Below are positions 9,344 through 18,469 of a DNA stretch of 44,294 nucleotides, in pieces. The notes below the pieces were generated by a model that did no database searches, was not told where the DNA came from, and saw nothing but the letters and a program-made list of their open reading frames with translations. The stretch is from JBBDMW01 sp040878005 (lineage in GTDB: Bacteria > Chloroflexota > Dehalococcoidia > Lucifugimonadales > Lucifugimonadaceae), in assembly GCA_040878005.1 (NCBI GenBank), contig JBBDMW010000002.1:1-44294 (forward strand), given 5' to 3'. Made by a program: the position numbers and the translations under genes. The first letter of the stretch is position 1. Every line of letters begins with the position of its first letter.

Positions 9344-9618
9344 TGGTTCTCACTGTGGTCGATCAGTCATTCCAGTGTTGATGAGTGAGTACGTTCCTTC
9401 CCACGCACATACCCTACGTGAAACCCCTCCCGTGGAACGATGCTGTCTGCGGAATATGCGGAGGCGCGGAACCGAGCGCCCACGTCGCGCTCAGGTCATG
9501 TGCTTCACGTTCGAGTCAAGCGAAGATGGTCGTTTTATGTAACGAATCGCCGCAGTGGAGCCTGCGCACCGGCTCATCCATTAGTTAAGAGCTTCCAGAC
9601 CCAATACAATTGATGCCA

Positions 9619-11472
9619 ATGGACCAATCACACATTCGCAACTTTTGCATCATTGCCCATATTGACCACGGCAAGTCGACCCTGGCTGACCGTCTCATCC
9701 AGTCCACCGGAGCTGTTGAGGATCGCGTCCTTACGGAGCAGCACCTGGACACGATGGATCTTGAGCGAGAGCGGGGCATCACCATCAAGGCCCAGGCTAT
9801 CCGGCTGCTGCATCGAGCACAGGATGGTGAGGAGTACCAGCTCAACCTCATCGACACTCCGGGCCACGTCGACTTCTCCTACGAGGTGTCCCGCAGCCTG
9901 GCGGCCTGCGAAGGCGCTCTATTGCTGGTTGACGCCACGCAGGGCATCCAGGCGCAGACCATGGCGAACATATACATGGCGTTGGATCACGACCTCACTA
10001 TTATTCCGGTGGTTAACAAGATTGACCTGCCCGCCGCCGAGCCTGAGCGGATTGCAGACGAGATCAAGCAGGCGTTCGGGTTCAAGGACAACGAGATACT
10101 GGCTGTGTCCGGCAAGACCGGCGCTGGCGTGACTGAACTGCTCGAAGCGATTGTTCAACAGGTGGAGCCGCCTCGCGGGAAGGCCGAGAATCCTCTGCGG
10201 GCGCTGATATTTGACTCCAAGTATGACGCGTACAAGGGGGTGATGGCTTACATCCGCGTGATGGACGGCGCAGTGAAATCTACCGACCGCGTGCGCCTGA
10301 TGCGGACGAACGTGGATGCCGACGTACTGGAGACCGGGTACTTCAGCCCGGTCCTCATCAAGGCTGACTCCCTATCCACCGGCGAGGTGGGATATGTGGC
10401 TACAGGCCTGAAAAACGTGAGGGACTGCCGGGTGGGGGACACCATGACGCTGTCTGCCAAACCGGCTCCAGCTCCGCTGAAGGGATACCAGACGCTGAAG
10501 CCCATGGTTTTCACCGGCCTGTACCCGGCAGACGGCGAATCCTACCCCGAGCTTCGCGAGGCGCTGGGGAAACTCCAGTTGAATGACGCCGCGTTGATGT
10601 TCGAGCCGGAATCGTCGGCGGCGTTGGGGTTTGGGTTCCGTTGTGGGTTCCTGGGCCTGTTGCACATGGACGTGGTGCAGGAGCGGCTTGAACGTGAGTA
10701 CGACCTGACGCTGATAGCGACTGCGCCAAGCGTGAGCTATCGGGTGGAACTCACTGATGGTGAAGAGGTAATCGTGGACAACCCGTCCAAGATGCCGCCG
10801 GTGCAGCATATTTCTGCGATATATGAACCTTGGGTTAACCTGAGTGTCATCACTCCCGGACGTTTCATTGGTCCCGTGATGGAGTTGGTGACCAATAGGC
10901 GTGGAGAGTTCCTGAAAATGGACTACCTCCAGGCGGGAACTGCCGGAAGCGATGACGGAGCGGCCGGTGGCGCGCAGGGCCAGGACGCCAGGGTCCTGAT
11001 GGAATACAACATTCCACTTAGTGAAATACTGGTCGATTTCCACGATTACCTGAAGGCGCGGACGCAGGGATATGCCTCCATGGACTACACCCTCATAGAT
11101 GACCGTGCCTCAGACCTGGTAAAGCTGGACGTGCTGGTGAATCATGAACCGGTTGACGCTCTATCCCTGGTAACTCACCGGTCTGCCGCTGACTCGCAGG
11201 GCAGGGCGCTGATAGCAAAATTGAAAGAACTCATCCCCCGGCAGATGTTCGAGGTGCCTCTCCAGGCGGCGATCGGCCAGAAGATCGTCGCCCGTGAAAC
11301 TATCAGGGCCATGCGGAAGAATGTGCTTGCCAAGTGCTACGGCGGAGACGTTACGCGAAAGCGCAAACTCCTGGAGAAGCAGGCCGAAGGCAAAAAGCGC
11401 CTCAAGCGGATTGGCGCGGTGGAAGTCCCGCAGGAAGCATTCATGGCGGTGCTCAAGCTGGAACGAGGGTGA
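9619..11472 (+). CDS. lepA: Elongation factor 4 (LepA), ribosomal back-translocase GTPase
   Basis: A translational GTPase of about 617 residues. G-motifs are clear: AHIDHGKST (G1), DTPGHVDFS (G3) and NKIDLP (G4). The EF-G-like domains II, III and V follow, and the LepA-specific C-terminus ends in RKRKLLEKQAEGKKRLKRIG. The likely start is ATG 9619 (MDQSHIRNFCIIAHID), which matches the usual LepA N-terminus. In-frame TTG 9610 and ATG 9613 add only a few residues, and none has a strong ribosome-binding site. One oddity is a Gly/Ala/Asp-rich insertion around AGTAGSDDGAAGGAQGQD, before the VLMEYNIPLSEI segment of domain V, which most LepA proteins lack. It is monocistronic or followed loosely by the MFS gene. 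Confidence 0.98.
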   Translation: MDQSHIRNFCIIAHIDHGKSTLADRLIQSTGAVEDRVLTEQHLDTMDLERERGITIKAQAIRLLHRAQDGEEYQLNLIDTPGHVDFSYEVSRSLAACEGALLLVDATQGIQAQTMANIYMALDHDLTIIPVVNKIDLPAAEPERIADEIKQAFGFKDNEILAVSGKTGAGVTELLEAIVQQVEPPRGKAENPLRALIFDSKYDAYKGVMAYIRVMDGAVKSTDRVRLMRTNVDADVLETGYFSPVLIKADSLSTGEVGYVATGLKNVRDCRVGDTMTLSAKPAPAPLKGYQTLKPMVFTGLYPADGESYPELREALGKLQLNDAALMFEPESSAALGFGFRCGFLGLLHMDVVQERLEREYDLTLIATAPSVSYRVELTDGEEVIVDNPSKMPPVQHISAIYEPWVNLSVITPGRFIGPVMELVTNRRGEFLKMDYLQAGTAGSDDGAAGGAQGQDARVLMEYNIPLSEILVDFHDYLKARTQGYASMDYTLIDDRASDLVKLDVLVNHEPVDALSLVTHRSAADSQGRALIAKLKELIPRQMFEVPLQAAIGQKIVARETIRAMRKNVLAKCYGGDVTRKRKLLEKQAEGKKRLKRIGAVEVPQEAFMAVLKLERG

Positions 11473-11564
11473 GGCGCCCCCGCTGCGTCCTGCTTGTACG
11501 CCATACCCAGTGCTGTAGCCGGGCGTTTATCGCCGTGTGCCGCCCTCGCGGCTAACATCCACGC

Positions 11565-12842
11565 ATGGCAGAACACCTCGAATCAGGCGCGCATGCCGAG
11601 CCGTCTAAGTCCGCGGCCGACACCACGCGGCGACCCGGGCTGCGGAACGTTTTCGACGCGTTCTCGCACAGGCAGTACAGGCGCTTGTGGATTGGGACGG
11701 TACTGCTTGCCCTCGCGAACTGGGCTGAACGCCTTGCCATTGGGGCCTTTGTACTGGATCAAACAGGTTCAGCGTTGCTGGCCGCAGCCACCTTTGCTGT
11801 ACGCAATGCCCCGGGACTTATCGCTGCTCCCATAGCAGGAGCAATCGCTGACAGAGTGCCCCGGCCGATGCTCTTGTTGATCACAGCCCTGTTCAAGGCT
11901 GGAGTAATGGTGATGTTGGGGCTTACGGCCATCGGTGGCATATCCAGCCCATGGCCTATCCTCGGCCTGCTGGTGTTCTCAGGCATTGCGCATTCCTTTG
12001 AGGTGCCTTCTACCCAGGCGCTCATCACGGACGTTGTGCCTCCACGCAATGCCATGAACGCCATATCGTTGCAGTCGACCGGCGCCCGTGCGGTGGGCGC
12101 CCTGGGTGCGTTGGCGAGTGGTGTCGTATCCGAGTCACTGGGGGTGCCGTCCGCTCTGTTCGGCGCGGCGGTCTTCGCTGCAATTGGCGGTCTGGTCGTG
12201 GTGACCGTTGTCGCACCGAAACCGACACCGGTTGACGTGCCGGTTTCGGTCTTCAAGGACGCGGTATCGGGGTTGCGCATGCTGGTGGGCATGCCCGTGG
12301 TGGGCACGCTGCTGTGGATGGCGATCATCGTGGAGATATTTGGCTTTGCCTACAGTGCTGTGTTGCCGGCCATAGCGCGAAACGCCCTCGACGTTGGGGA
12401 GGCCGGACTGGGGTTGCTTACGGCGATGGGCGGACTGGGGGCGCTGATAGGAGTTGCAGCATTGACCGCGCTGGGGGATTTCAAGCGAAAGGGACCGCTG
12501 CTCCTGGCGATAACGCTCGCCTACGGGGCAGCGCTTATCTTGTTTTCAGCGTCGCCATCTTTTGGCATGGCATTGATACTGATAGTTGGCGTGGGCGCCA
12601 TGGCAGCCAGCTTCGACGCCATGCAATGGATACTGCTCCAATCGAACGTTCCGGCCCACATGCGGGGACGCGCAATTGGCGGATGGGTCTTCGCCATCGG
12701 GTTTGGCTGGATCGGTCACCTTGCTCTCGGAGCTTTAACTGACCTCCTGGGCGTTCGATGGGCGGTCGGTGGCGCTGGTCTTCTTGTTGCCCTCGTTGCG
12801 CTGATGGCTTATCTGATCTCACCACGCCTGAGGCGGATATGA
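11565..12842 (+). CDS. MFS transporter, EntS-like efflux family
   Basis: A 425-residue major facilitator with about 12 predicted membrane helices after a hydrophilic N-terminus of about 35 residues. The FSHRQYRRLWIGTVLLALANWAERLAIGAFVLDQTGSA start and the GAIADRVPRP loop 2-3 motif are typical of the MFS_3/enterobactin-exporter-like group, which exports small molecules. Substrate unknown. ATG 11565 has no clear ribosome-binding site. It follows lepA by about 90 bases and converges with galU. Confidence 0.9.
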   Translation: MAEHLESGAHAEPSKSAADTTRRPGLRNVFDAFSHRQYRRLWIGTVLLALANWAERLAIGAFVLDQTGSALLAAATFAVRNAPGLIAAPIAGAIADRVPRPMLLLITALFKAGVMVMLGLTAIGGISSPWPILGLLVFSGIAHSFEVPSTQALITDVVPPRNAMNAISLQSTGARAVGALGALASGVVSESLGVPSALFGAAVFAAIGGLVVVTVVAPKPTPVDVPVSVFKDAVSGLRMLVGMPVVGTLLWMAIIVEIFGFAYSAVLPAIARNALDVGEAGLGLLTAMGGLGALIGVAALTALGDFKRKGPLLLAITLAYGAALILFSASPSFGMALILIVGVGAMAASFDAMQWILLQSNVPAHMRGRAIGGWVFAIGFGWIGHLALGALTDLLGVRWAVGGAGLLVALVALMAYLISPRLRRI

Positions 12843-12901
12843 GGGTTGGCACTTGTTCAATTGCACGGTCGGGCGGCTGCTCGAACATGCGAGGAAGGCC
12901 T

Positions 12902-13795
12902 TTACTTGACGCTGCCCTCAGACTCCCATGCCTGAACTGCCTCGACTGCGACCTGCCTTAATTCCGGCTCTTTTCGTGCCTCGAAGAGGGCGGCTCTTAG
13001 CATGCCTGATGGAACACCGGCGTCTGCATGAAATCCCTTGAAGGCGCAGGCGTGGAGAGGCTTCTTTCCGATGGTGGATTCAATCGCGTCGGTTATCTGG
13101 ATTTCTCCGCCTGCACCTGAGCGTTCTTCAGCCAGGTAAGGGAATACCTCAGGTTCGAGGACGTAACGACCGATGATGGATAGGTTGCTGGGGGCGTCCG
13201 CCAGCTTGGGCTTTTCCACTACACGCCGAACCGAGAAGACACCGTCCTCAACCTGCTGGGCGTCAACGATTCCCTTGGACCCCACTTCTTCGTCCGGCAC
13301 CTCCTTCACCGCTATCACGCTGCCGCCGTGGCGCTCCCTGACTGCCAGCAGCTGGGAGATGGCGGACTGATCATTCCATATCAGGTCATCGGGCAGGAAC
13401 AGGGCAAACGGCTCGTCCCCGATAAAGTCGCGTGCCATCAGGACTGCATGACCCAGGCCGCGCGGCTCGTGCTGGATCAGCGTTGAGACGCTTGCCATGC
13501 CGGATATCTGCAACTGCTCGTCTAATTCTTCCTGCTTGCCACGTGAACGCAGGGCCTCTTCCAGTGCGGGCTGGGAAGCGAAGTATTCCGCCACTGACTC
13601 CATTCCGGGCGACAGGATCAGCACAATTTCCCTGATACCTGCCTCCACGGCTTCCTGGACTGAATAATGAACAATGGGCTTGCCAAGGACTGGGAGCAAT
13701 GCCTTGGGCACCGCACGCGTCACAGGCAAGAACCTTGTGCCCAGTCCGGCAACAGGGATGATGGCTTTTCTTACGGGCTTATTTGCTTCGTTCAT
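12902..13795 (-). CDS. galU: UTP-glucose-1-phosphate uridylyltransferase
   Basis: A 297-residue nucleotidyltransferase making UDP-glucose from UTP and glucose 1-phosphate in the cytoplasm. It has the signature AIIPVAGLGTRFLPVTRAVPK with the G-x-G-T-R-x-L-P loop and catalytic Lys, then KPIVHYSVQEAVEAGI, and later VEKP and GEIQITDAI, all standard for GalU. I place the start at ATG 13795 (MNEANKPVRK). An upstream in-frame TTG at 13846 would add 17 unconserved residues reaching towards the SRP RNA promoter. No strong Shine-Dalgarno precedes either. It is divergent from the SRP RNA gene. UDP-glucose could feed the glycosyl-transfer genes at 30287-34844, but that link is inference. Confidence 0.97.
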   Translation of the reverse strand: MNEANKPVRKAIIPVAGLGTRFLPVTRAVPKALLPVLGKPIVHYSVQEAVEAGIREIVLILSPGMESVAEYFASQPALEEALRSRGKQEELDEQLQISGMASVSTLIQHEPRGLGHAVLMARDFIGDEPFALFLPDDLIWNDQSAISQLLAVRERHGGSVIAVKEVPDEEVGSKGIVDAQQVEDGVFSVRRVVEKPKLADAPSNLSIIGRYVLEPEVFPYLAEERSGAGGEIQITDAIESTIGKKPLHACAFKGFHADAGVPSGMLRAALFEARKEPELRQVAVEAVQAWESEGSVK

Positions 13796-13884
13796 GGCGC
13801 CAAGTCTAACTTTCTGGACGTGAATGCTGTGTATCCGACCGGCCAATGGTACCTATACTCCCGTATACCGTTGTACGATTGAAG

Positions 13885-14154
13885 TGGTCGTGCTAGGCGG
13901 GGAGCTAGCGGTGCCCTGTACTCGCAATCCGCTTTAGCGGGGCTTAACTCCCCCCGGAGATCTTGTTCCCAGGACCTCTACCGGCCGGATCGGTGTAGAT
14001 AGCCTGGTCCTGCACGGCGAGGCCTTGTGAACCCCGCCAGGTCCGGAAGGAAGCAACGGTAAGCGAGACACCTCGGGTGTTGCAGGCCAGCCGGGCTTGA
14101 GCCGATGCGTCCGTGTATGTTCTGGTGCAGGGTCGAAGCGGGGGTGCACGGCCA
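13885..14154 (+). ncRNA. ffs: Signal recognition particle RNA, large bacterial type with Alu domain
   Basis: The S-domain helix 8 signature GTCCGGAAGGAAGCA is at 14041-14055, followed by the AAGCGAGA side of the asymmetric loop. The 5' part carries an Alu-domain-like stretch (GGCGGGGAGCTAGCGG, then GCAATCCGCT) as in the large SRP RNAs of Bacillus, Thermus and relatives. The ends pair: GGTCGTGC at 13886-13893 with GCACGGCC at 14146-14153 (eight pairs, one G-U), closing a molecule of about 270 bases. The particle partners are Ffh (not in the window) and FtsY (encoded at 29315). A possible -10 element TACGAT is at 13874-13879, without a good -35. Confidence 0.93.
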
Positions 14155-14167
14155 ATTTAACCTTAAC

Positions 14168-14185
14168 CGGCGCCTCACTGCGCCG
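14168..14185 (+). terminator. GC hairpin after the SRP RNA
   Basis: CGGCGC at 14168-14173 pairs with GCGCCG at 14180-14185 around a six-base loop, 14 bases after the SRP RNA end and just before rsmA. It has the position of a terminator or processing stem but only a short pyrimidine tail (CCCTACTTC), so assignment is tentative. Confidence 0.35.
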
Positions 14186-14203
14186 CCCTACTTCGCTATA
14201 TAG

Positions 14204-15019
14204 ATGCCTTCCAGGCGACTTGGCCAGCATTTCCTTACAGACCGCGCCGTCGCTGGCAGGATTGTACGGGCTGCACACATCTCTCCCGATCACACCGTGG
14301 TTGAGATTGGACCGGGGAGAGGTGCTCTTACAGGCATGTTGGCGGCCCATGCCGGAGCCCTGACGTTGGTGGAGTTCGATGCAGACCTCGCAGCCCACCT
14401 GCAGGCGCGTTACTTGGACAAGCAATCCGTCACTGTGGTGGATGCTGATGCGAGGGGGATCGACCCGGTGACGTTGCCCGGCGTTGGCTATGGGCCGTAC
14501 AGGCTGGTCAGCAACCTGCCGTACTATGCGGGCACCCCCATCATCAGGAATTTCCTTGAGTCTTCCCATCCGCCCGAGGTTATGGTCGTGATGGTCCAAC
14601 GGGAGGTGGCTTCTGAAATGGCGGCTGTGCCCGGCAAGATGGGCATGCTTTCAGTGGCGATGCAGATGTATGCGGATGTTGAGAAGCTGTTCGACGTGCC
14701 TCCATCGGCGTTCAGGCCGCCGCCCAAGGTCACGTCCACGGTAGTCAAGCTGATTCCCCTGGGAGGGAACAGGCTCAAACTGGACAACACGGACAATTTC
14801 TTTCGCATAGTCCGAGCCGGGTTTAGCAATCCCCGGAAGCAGCTCCACAACTCTCTGGCCCGCGGCCTGGGCGTCGAGCCCTCGTGGGTTCGACCGGTGT
14901 TTGAGGATGCCGGGATCGACTCTGCGCGCCGCCCGGCCACCTTGTCCATTGCAGAATGGGGAACGCTCTACCATGCCTGGCGAAACCTGGAGATTCCCGA
15001 AGCGGAGGCGGCGACATGA
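14204..15019 (+). CDS. rsmA: 16S rRNA (A1518/A1519-N6) dimethyltransferase
   Basis: A 271-residue KsgA/RsmA methyltransferase that dimethylates the two adjacent adenines in the 3'-terminal hairpin of 16S rRNA with S-adenosylmethionine. Seen are the N-terminal LGQHFLTD, SAM motif I VEIGPGRGALT, the acidic VEFDADL strand end, and the catalytic motif IV NLPYY. A C-terminal helical domain has RPPPKVTSTVVKL. The ATG at 14204 begins right after the SRP RNA trailer. Its TGA (15017-15019) overlaps the ispE start, so the pair is translationally coupled. Confidence 0.97.
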   Translation: MPSRRLGQHFLTDRAVAGRIVRAAHISPDHTVVEIGPGRGALTGMLAAHAGALTLVEFDADLAAHLQARYLDKQSVTVVDADARGIDPVTLPGVGYGPYRLVSNLPYYAGTPIIRNFLESSHPPEVMVVMVQREVASEMAAVPGKMGMLSVAMQMYADVEKLFDVPPSAFRPPPKVTSTVVKLIPLGGNRLKLDNTDNFFRIVRAGFSNPRKQLHNSLARGLGVEPSWVRPVFEDAGIDSARRPATLSIAEWGTLYHAWRNLEIPEAEAAT

Positions 15020-15894
15020 CCAAGTCGGTGGTTGAAGAGGCACATGCCAAAATCAATCTCACGCTGGAAATTCTTGGCCGTCGCCCAGATGGATATCACA
15101 ACATAGTGTCTGTCATGCAAACGGTAGGCCTGCATGACATTGTCACGGTAGAGGAACATGACACAGTTGAGGTGGCGTGCGACGCTGCCGGCGTCTCTCC
15201 AAATGAGAACCTGGCTACGAAAGCGGCGGATGCACTTCGCCAACGGTTTGGCATCAGGGACGGTGCGCTCATACATATACATAAGGACATACCGGTGTCC
15301 GCTGGATTGGGCGGCGGCTCGTCAGACGCTGCCGCGACTCTGCGCGCTCTAAATCGCCTCTGGGAGCTTGGGTTAAGCAATTCAGACCTCATGGCAGTTG
15401 GGGCAGAAATCGGCTCCGACGTGCCTTTTTTGGTCCACGGGGGAACGGCCCTTGTCCAGGGCAGGGGAGAGGATGTCACCCCGCTTCCCCCTGCCAACCT
15501 GGACTGGATCCTAGTGTTGTCACCAGATATTTCCGTCGTTGGCAAAACAGCCGCCCTGTTCTCAAGAATCAGCGAGTCCATGTACACCCGAGGGGCATTG
15601 ACCCACAAGCTCGCCGGTAGGATTCGCGCTGGCAGCGATACGCCAGTGGAACTGCTATTCAACGTGTTCGATGCTGTTGCCCCGGAGGCATTCGATGGCT
15701 GGAGCGAGTACCGGGATGCGCTGACAGGTTACGGAGCGAGAGAGATATTCCTCTCAGGCGCCGGCCCCAGCATGTTTACTGTTCCGCCGCGCCGGGAGCT
15801 TGGAACGGCATGGCAGCTACTGATGCAGCGGACACGGGGCTGGCAGGCATTTCTAACAAAGCCATGGACGCCGGGAGACGGTGCTGACGCCTGA
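15016..15894 (+). CDS. ispE: 4-diphosphocytidyl-2-C-methyl-D-erythritol kinase
   Basis: A 292-residue GHMP kinase, the fourth dedicated enzyme of the MEP isoprenoid pathway, phosphorylating the 2-hydroxyl of CDP-methylerythritol. It shows AKINLTLEILGRRPDGYH at the N-terminus with catalytic Lys, the glycine-rich ATP loop PVSAGLGGGSSDAAA, and C-terminal SGAGPSMF. Start ATG 15016 overlaps the rsmA stop (ATGA) and has GGAGG at 15004-15008, seven bases upstream; this is better than the in-frame upstream ATG at 14956. Isoprenoids made here would serve quinones and polyprenyl carriers. The next gene overlaps its stop by one base. Confidence 0.97.
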   Translation: MTKSVVEEAHAKINLTLEILGRRPDGYHNIVSVMQTVGLHDIVTVEEHDTVEVACDAAGVSPNENLATKAADALRQRFGIRDGALIHIHKDIPVSAGLGGGSSDAAATLRALNRLWELGLSNSDLMAVGAEIGSDVPFLVHGGTALVQGRGEDVTPLPPANLDWILVLSPDISVVGKTAALFSRISESMYTRGALTHKLAGRIRAGSDTPVELLFNVFDAVAPEAFDGWSEYRDALTGYGAREIFLSGAGPSMFTVPPRRELGTAWQLLMQRTRGWQAFLTKPWTPGDGADA

Positions 15895-16310
15895 TGATGA
15901 TCGCAGTGGGCGGCGCACTGGCAGGCGCATTGATGGGCCTGGCGTTTATCGCACACATGTCTGTGCTGCTGACAATAAGGCCGCCCGCGGCCTTATCACG
16001 TCGTGTCGACGACTCAAATATCGCCGCCATAGTGGCGTTTGGCACGGTCTTCTCCGTGACCAGTTGGATACTCGCCGGTGTGGCTGCTGCAATTGTCTCC
16101 TCTGCGGCCACGGAGGCGTATCCAAGCGACATCCCCTCGGTGCCCAGCATGCTTTACCTGTCTGCCGTGGTTTTCCTTGCGGCGCTCACAGCCATTCCGG
16201 CGGCCCTGCTATTCCGCGACCGACTGGTCCATCTTTTTCTGCAGTATGCCCTGTTCATAGGCATCTTTGGATGGTTGGTGCCTTTCATAGTGGCCGCGAG
16301 TCAGGAATAG
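15894..16310 (+). CDS. Small four-helix membrane protein, function unknown
   Basis: A 138-residue hydrophobic protein with about four membrane segments (roughly residues 3-27, 43-70, 85-105 and 113-134) joined by short polar loops such as RPPAALSRRVDDSN and RDRL. I do not recognise a family. Its ATG (15894-15896) overlaps the ispE stop codon by one base (TGATG), so it is probably translated from the rsmA-ispE transcript. That coupling argues that the ORF is real rather than chance. Confidence 0.7.
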   Translation: MMIAVGGALAGALMGLAFIAHMSVLLTIRPPAALSRRVDDSNIAAIVAFGTVFSVTSWILAGVAAAIVSSAATEAYPSDIPSVPSMLYLSAVVFLAALTAIPAALLFRDRLVHLFLQYALFIGIFGWLVPFIVAASQE

Positions 16311-16377
16311 CCCATTAGAATGCCAATGCTGGCACTGCCCCAGCATTGGTACGAAAAAAGAAAGTAGAGCGCGCCTC

Positions 16378-17157
16378 GTGGCCAGACTGGACGGCAAGGT
16401 GGCCATCATCACTGGAGCATCGAATGGCCTGCGGGGCCAAATGATGGGGTTCGGTGGAGCGGCTGCGTGGATGTTCAGCAGTGAAGGCGCCAGGGTAGTC
16501 ATCACGGACATCAATGATGAAGTGGGCGAACAGACAGCAGCGCAGCTCAGGGAGGACGGTTGCGACGCCGTATATCTGCACCTTGATGTGACGTCAGAAC
16601 CAGGTTGGCAGCAGGTGGTGGAAGCCACCTTGGACCGTTACGGCAAGCTGGATGTGCTGATCAACAACGCCGGTGGAGGTGGTGGTGGAGGTCTCATTCG
16701 CCCAGACATTCCCCTTGATGCATTCCAAAAGACCATGGACTTGAATTCGACAGGAACCTTCCTCGGAATCCGGTCTGTCATAGAGCCAATGGACAGGAAC
16801 GGTGGCGGTTCCGTCGTAAACGTTTCATCGATATACGGGATCGTCGGCGGACATGCTCCACCCGGATACTTCGCCTCGAAGGGTGCAGTGAGGACGCTGA
16901 CCAAGGCGGCCGCGGTGCAGTTGGCTCCACAGAAGATACGGGTCAACTCGGTGCATCCCGGGTTTGCCATGACCGCTTCAACGCAGGAGCGGTTCAGCAT
17001 GCCCGAAGAGGCGACGCCGAGACTCTCCCGCGTGCCGATGTGCAGGTTTGCCACAGCAGATGACGTGGCACACGCCATTGTCTACCTGGCTTCTGATGAG
17101 TCTTCATGGGTGACGGGAATCGAACTGGTAATTGACGGTGGCCTGACCGCAGCTTGA
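16378..17157 (+). CDS. Short-chain dehydrogenase/reductase with altered cofactor loop
   Basis: A 259-residue classical-type SDR, an NAD(P)-dependent alcohol/ketone oxidoreductase. Catalytic Ser is in VSSIYG and the Tyr-Lys pair in GYFASKGA. NNAG is present, followed by a run of glycines encoded by (GGN) repeats. The glycine-rich cofactor loop is unusual: the normal TGxxxGIG is followed only after an extra segment (TGASNG, then LRGQMMGFGG before AAAWMF), so the loop looks about eight residues longer than usual. GTG 16378 is the likely start; the ribosome-binding site is weak. The acidic D at the end of strand 2 (VVITDIND) suggests NAD preference. It sits beside an alcohol dehydrogenase and two enolase-superfamily genes, suggesting joint oxidation and dehydration of hydroxy acids (inference). 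Confidence 0.92.
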   Translation: MARLDGKVAIITGASNGLRGQMMGFGGAAAWMFSSEGARVVITDINDEVGEQTAAQLREDGCDAVYLHLDVTSEPGWQQVVEATLDRYGKLDVLINNAGGGGGGGLIRPDIPLDAFQKTMDLNSTGTFLGIRSVIEPMDRNGGGSVVNVSSIYGIVGGHAPPGYFASKGAVRTLTKAAAVQLAPQKIRVNSVHPGFAMTASTQERFSMPEEATPRLSRVPMCRFATADDVAHAIVYLASDESSWVTGIELVIDGGLTAA

Positions 17158-17285
17158 AATAGCTGTCGCAGCCAGGCCGGCTTATGGATATAACGCCGAA
17201 AGGACTCTGTCCGTACGTCGGCCAGATTGACACGTGAAGCAGCATCGGTTCCTGGTCTCGCGGACGCCCATCCAGATCAGCGTGA

Positions 17286-18248
17286 TTACACCTTCAGCGC
17301 CACCTTGATCACACCGTCACTGCGATTGGCGTACATCTCGAAGGCCTCAGGTATCTGGTTCCATCCCCAGTTGTGGGTCTTGAGGAGTCCAGGATCAATC
17401 CAGCCCCTGTCACGCAGGGCGACTATTTCCCGAATTTCCTTGACAGGCTCGTTGGTGGCGGCAATCACCGTGGAATGAATTGTCACATTCTTGGCCATCC
17501 AGTCTCGATGGCTAAATGATGCAGTCATGGGTGTGATCAGGCTGAAGCTGATAATGACGCCGCCCCTGTTCACCAGGCGCACGCAGTTCTCCAACCCTTC
17601 AGGGGCGCCACTCGCATCCACCACTATGTCGAGACCCTTGCCGTCTGTCAGGTCCTGCACCGCTTCGACAGGATCCTCTTTCGTGGGGTTGACGGTGTGG
17701 GTTGCCCCAAGCTCGCGCGCTTTATCCAGACGGTAGTCGTGCAGATCTAGACCTATGACCTGCAATGCACCCTGTTTCTCAGCGAGCATGGTGAAGGTAA
17801 GGCCTATTCCTCCCTGGCCCAGGACCGCTATGCGCTTGCTGACAGGGTTGCCCCACTTCTTTGCAGAGTAGAGGACGGTTCCCGAGTGCTGGCACATGAC
17901 CCACTCATCAAGCCCGCCCCATTCCGGGAGCCTGATCATCCTGTCCGGCGACTGCACGGTGTACTCCACCATTCCAGCCACTTCGCGAGGGATGACTATG
18001 ACCCGGTCTCCCTCGTTGTACTCCGGGGTTCGGCTTTCAACCACGACACCCGCGCATTCATGGCACGGCTTGCCGGGCGCCATGGGATACTCCTCTTCCG
18101 GCAGGTCCGCGTCATACTCAAGCCGTATGTCGCTTCCGCATACGGACAACTGCTCAAGCTTTATCAGGCATTCGCCGTCCGACGGTGTTGGCTGTGGGAT
18201 GTCTAAGAAGTCAATGGTTCTCGGCGCTGATATCCGGGCGGCTTTCAT
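17286..18248 (-). CDS. Zinc-type alcohol dehydrogenase family protein
   Basis: A 320-residue medium-chain dehydrogenase/reductase. Catalytic zinc ligands are probably Cys37 in SVCGSD and the His in KPCHECAG. The four-cysteine structural zinc lobe is missing: after YNEGDRVIVIP the sequence runs REVAGMVEYTV without cysteines. The Rossmann motif is LGQGGIGLT, with D at the end of the second strand (GLDLHDYR), indicating NAD(H). ATG 18248 has GGAG five bases upstream on its strand. It is divergent from the enolase-superfamily gene at 18470 and may share its control region (18249-18469). The substrate is likely a polyol, sugar or hydroxy acid. Confidence 0.92.
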   Translation of the reverse strand: MKAARISAPRTIDFLDIPQPTPSDGECLIKLEQLSVCGSDIRLEYDADLPEEEYPMAPGKPCHECAGVVVESRTPEYNEGDRVIVIPREVAGMVEYTVQSPDRMIRLPEWGGLDEWVMCQHSGTVLYSAKKWGNPVSKRIAVLGQGGIGLTFTMLAEKQGALQVIGLDLHDYRLDKARELGATHTVNPTKEDPVEAVQDLTDGKGLDIVVDASGAPEGLENCVRLVNRGGVIISFSLITPMTASFSHRDWMAKNVTIHSTVIAATNEPVKEIREIVALRDRGWIDPGLLKTHNWGWNQIPEAFEMYANRSDGVIKVALKV

Positions 18249-18469
18249 TACAACTCCAGGAGCGGATGGTGATTCTTGTGGAAGTCTGGGCAGGTACCGT
18301 AAAGTCCGGCGTGGTGGATTCTAACGCTGCCAGGCGATTAGCGGCAGCAGCAAGGCATGCGGCATATACTCTGGCGGTCGTTGCGGCCTCACAGGAGCGG
18401 GATGACCATTCGTCCACATGTGGGTACAAGCTGCCCCGGTGATTGATTCACTTTCCCAGGATTCGAATT

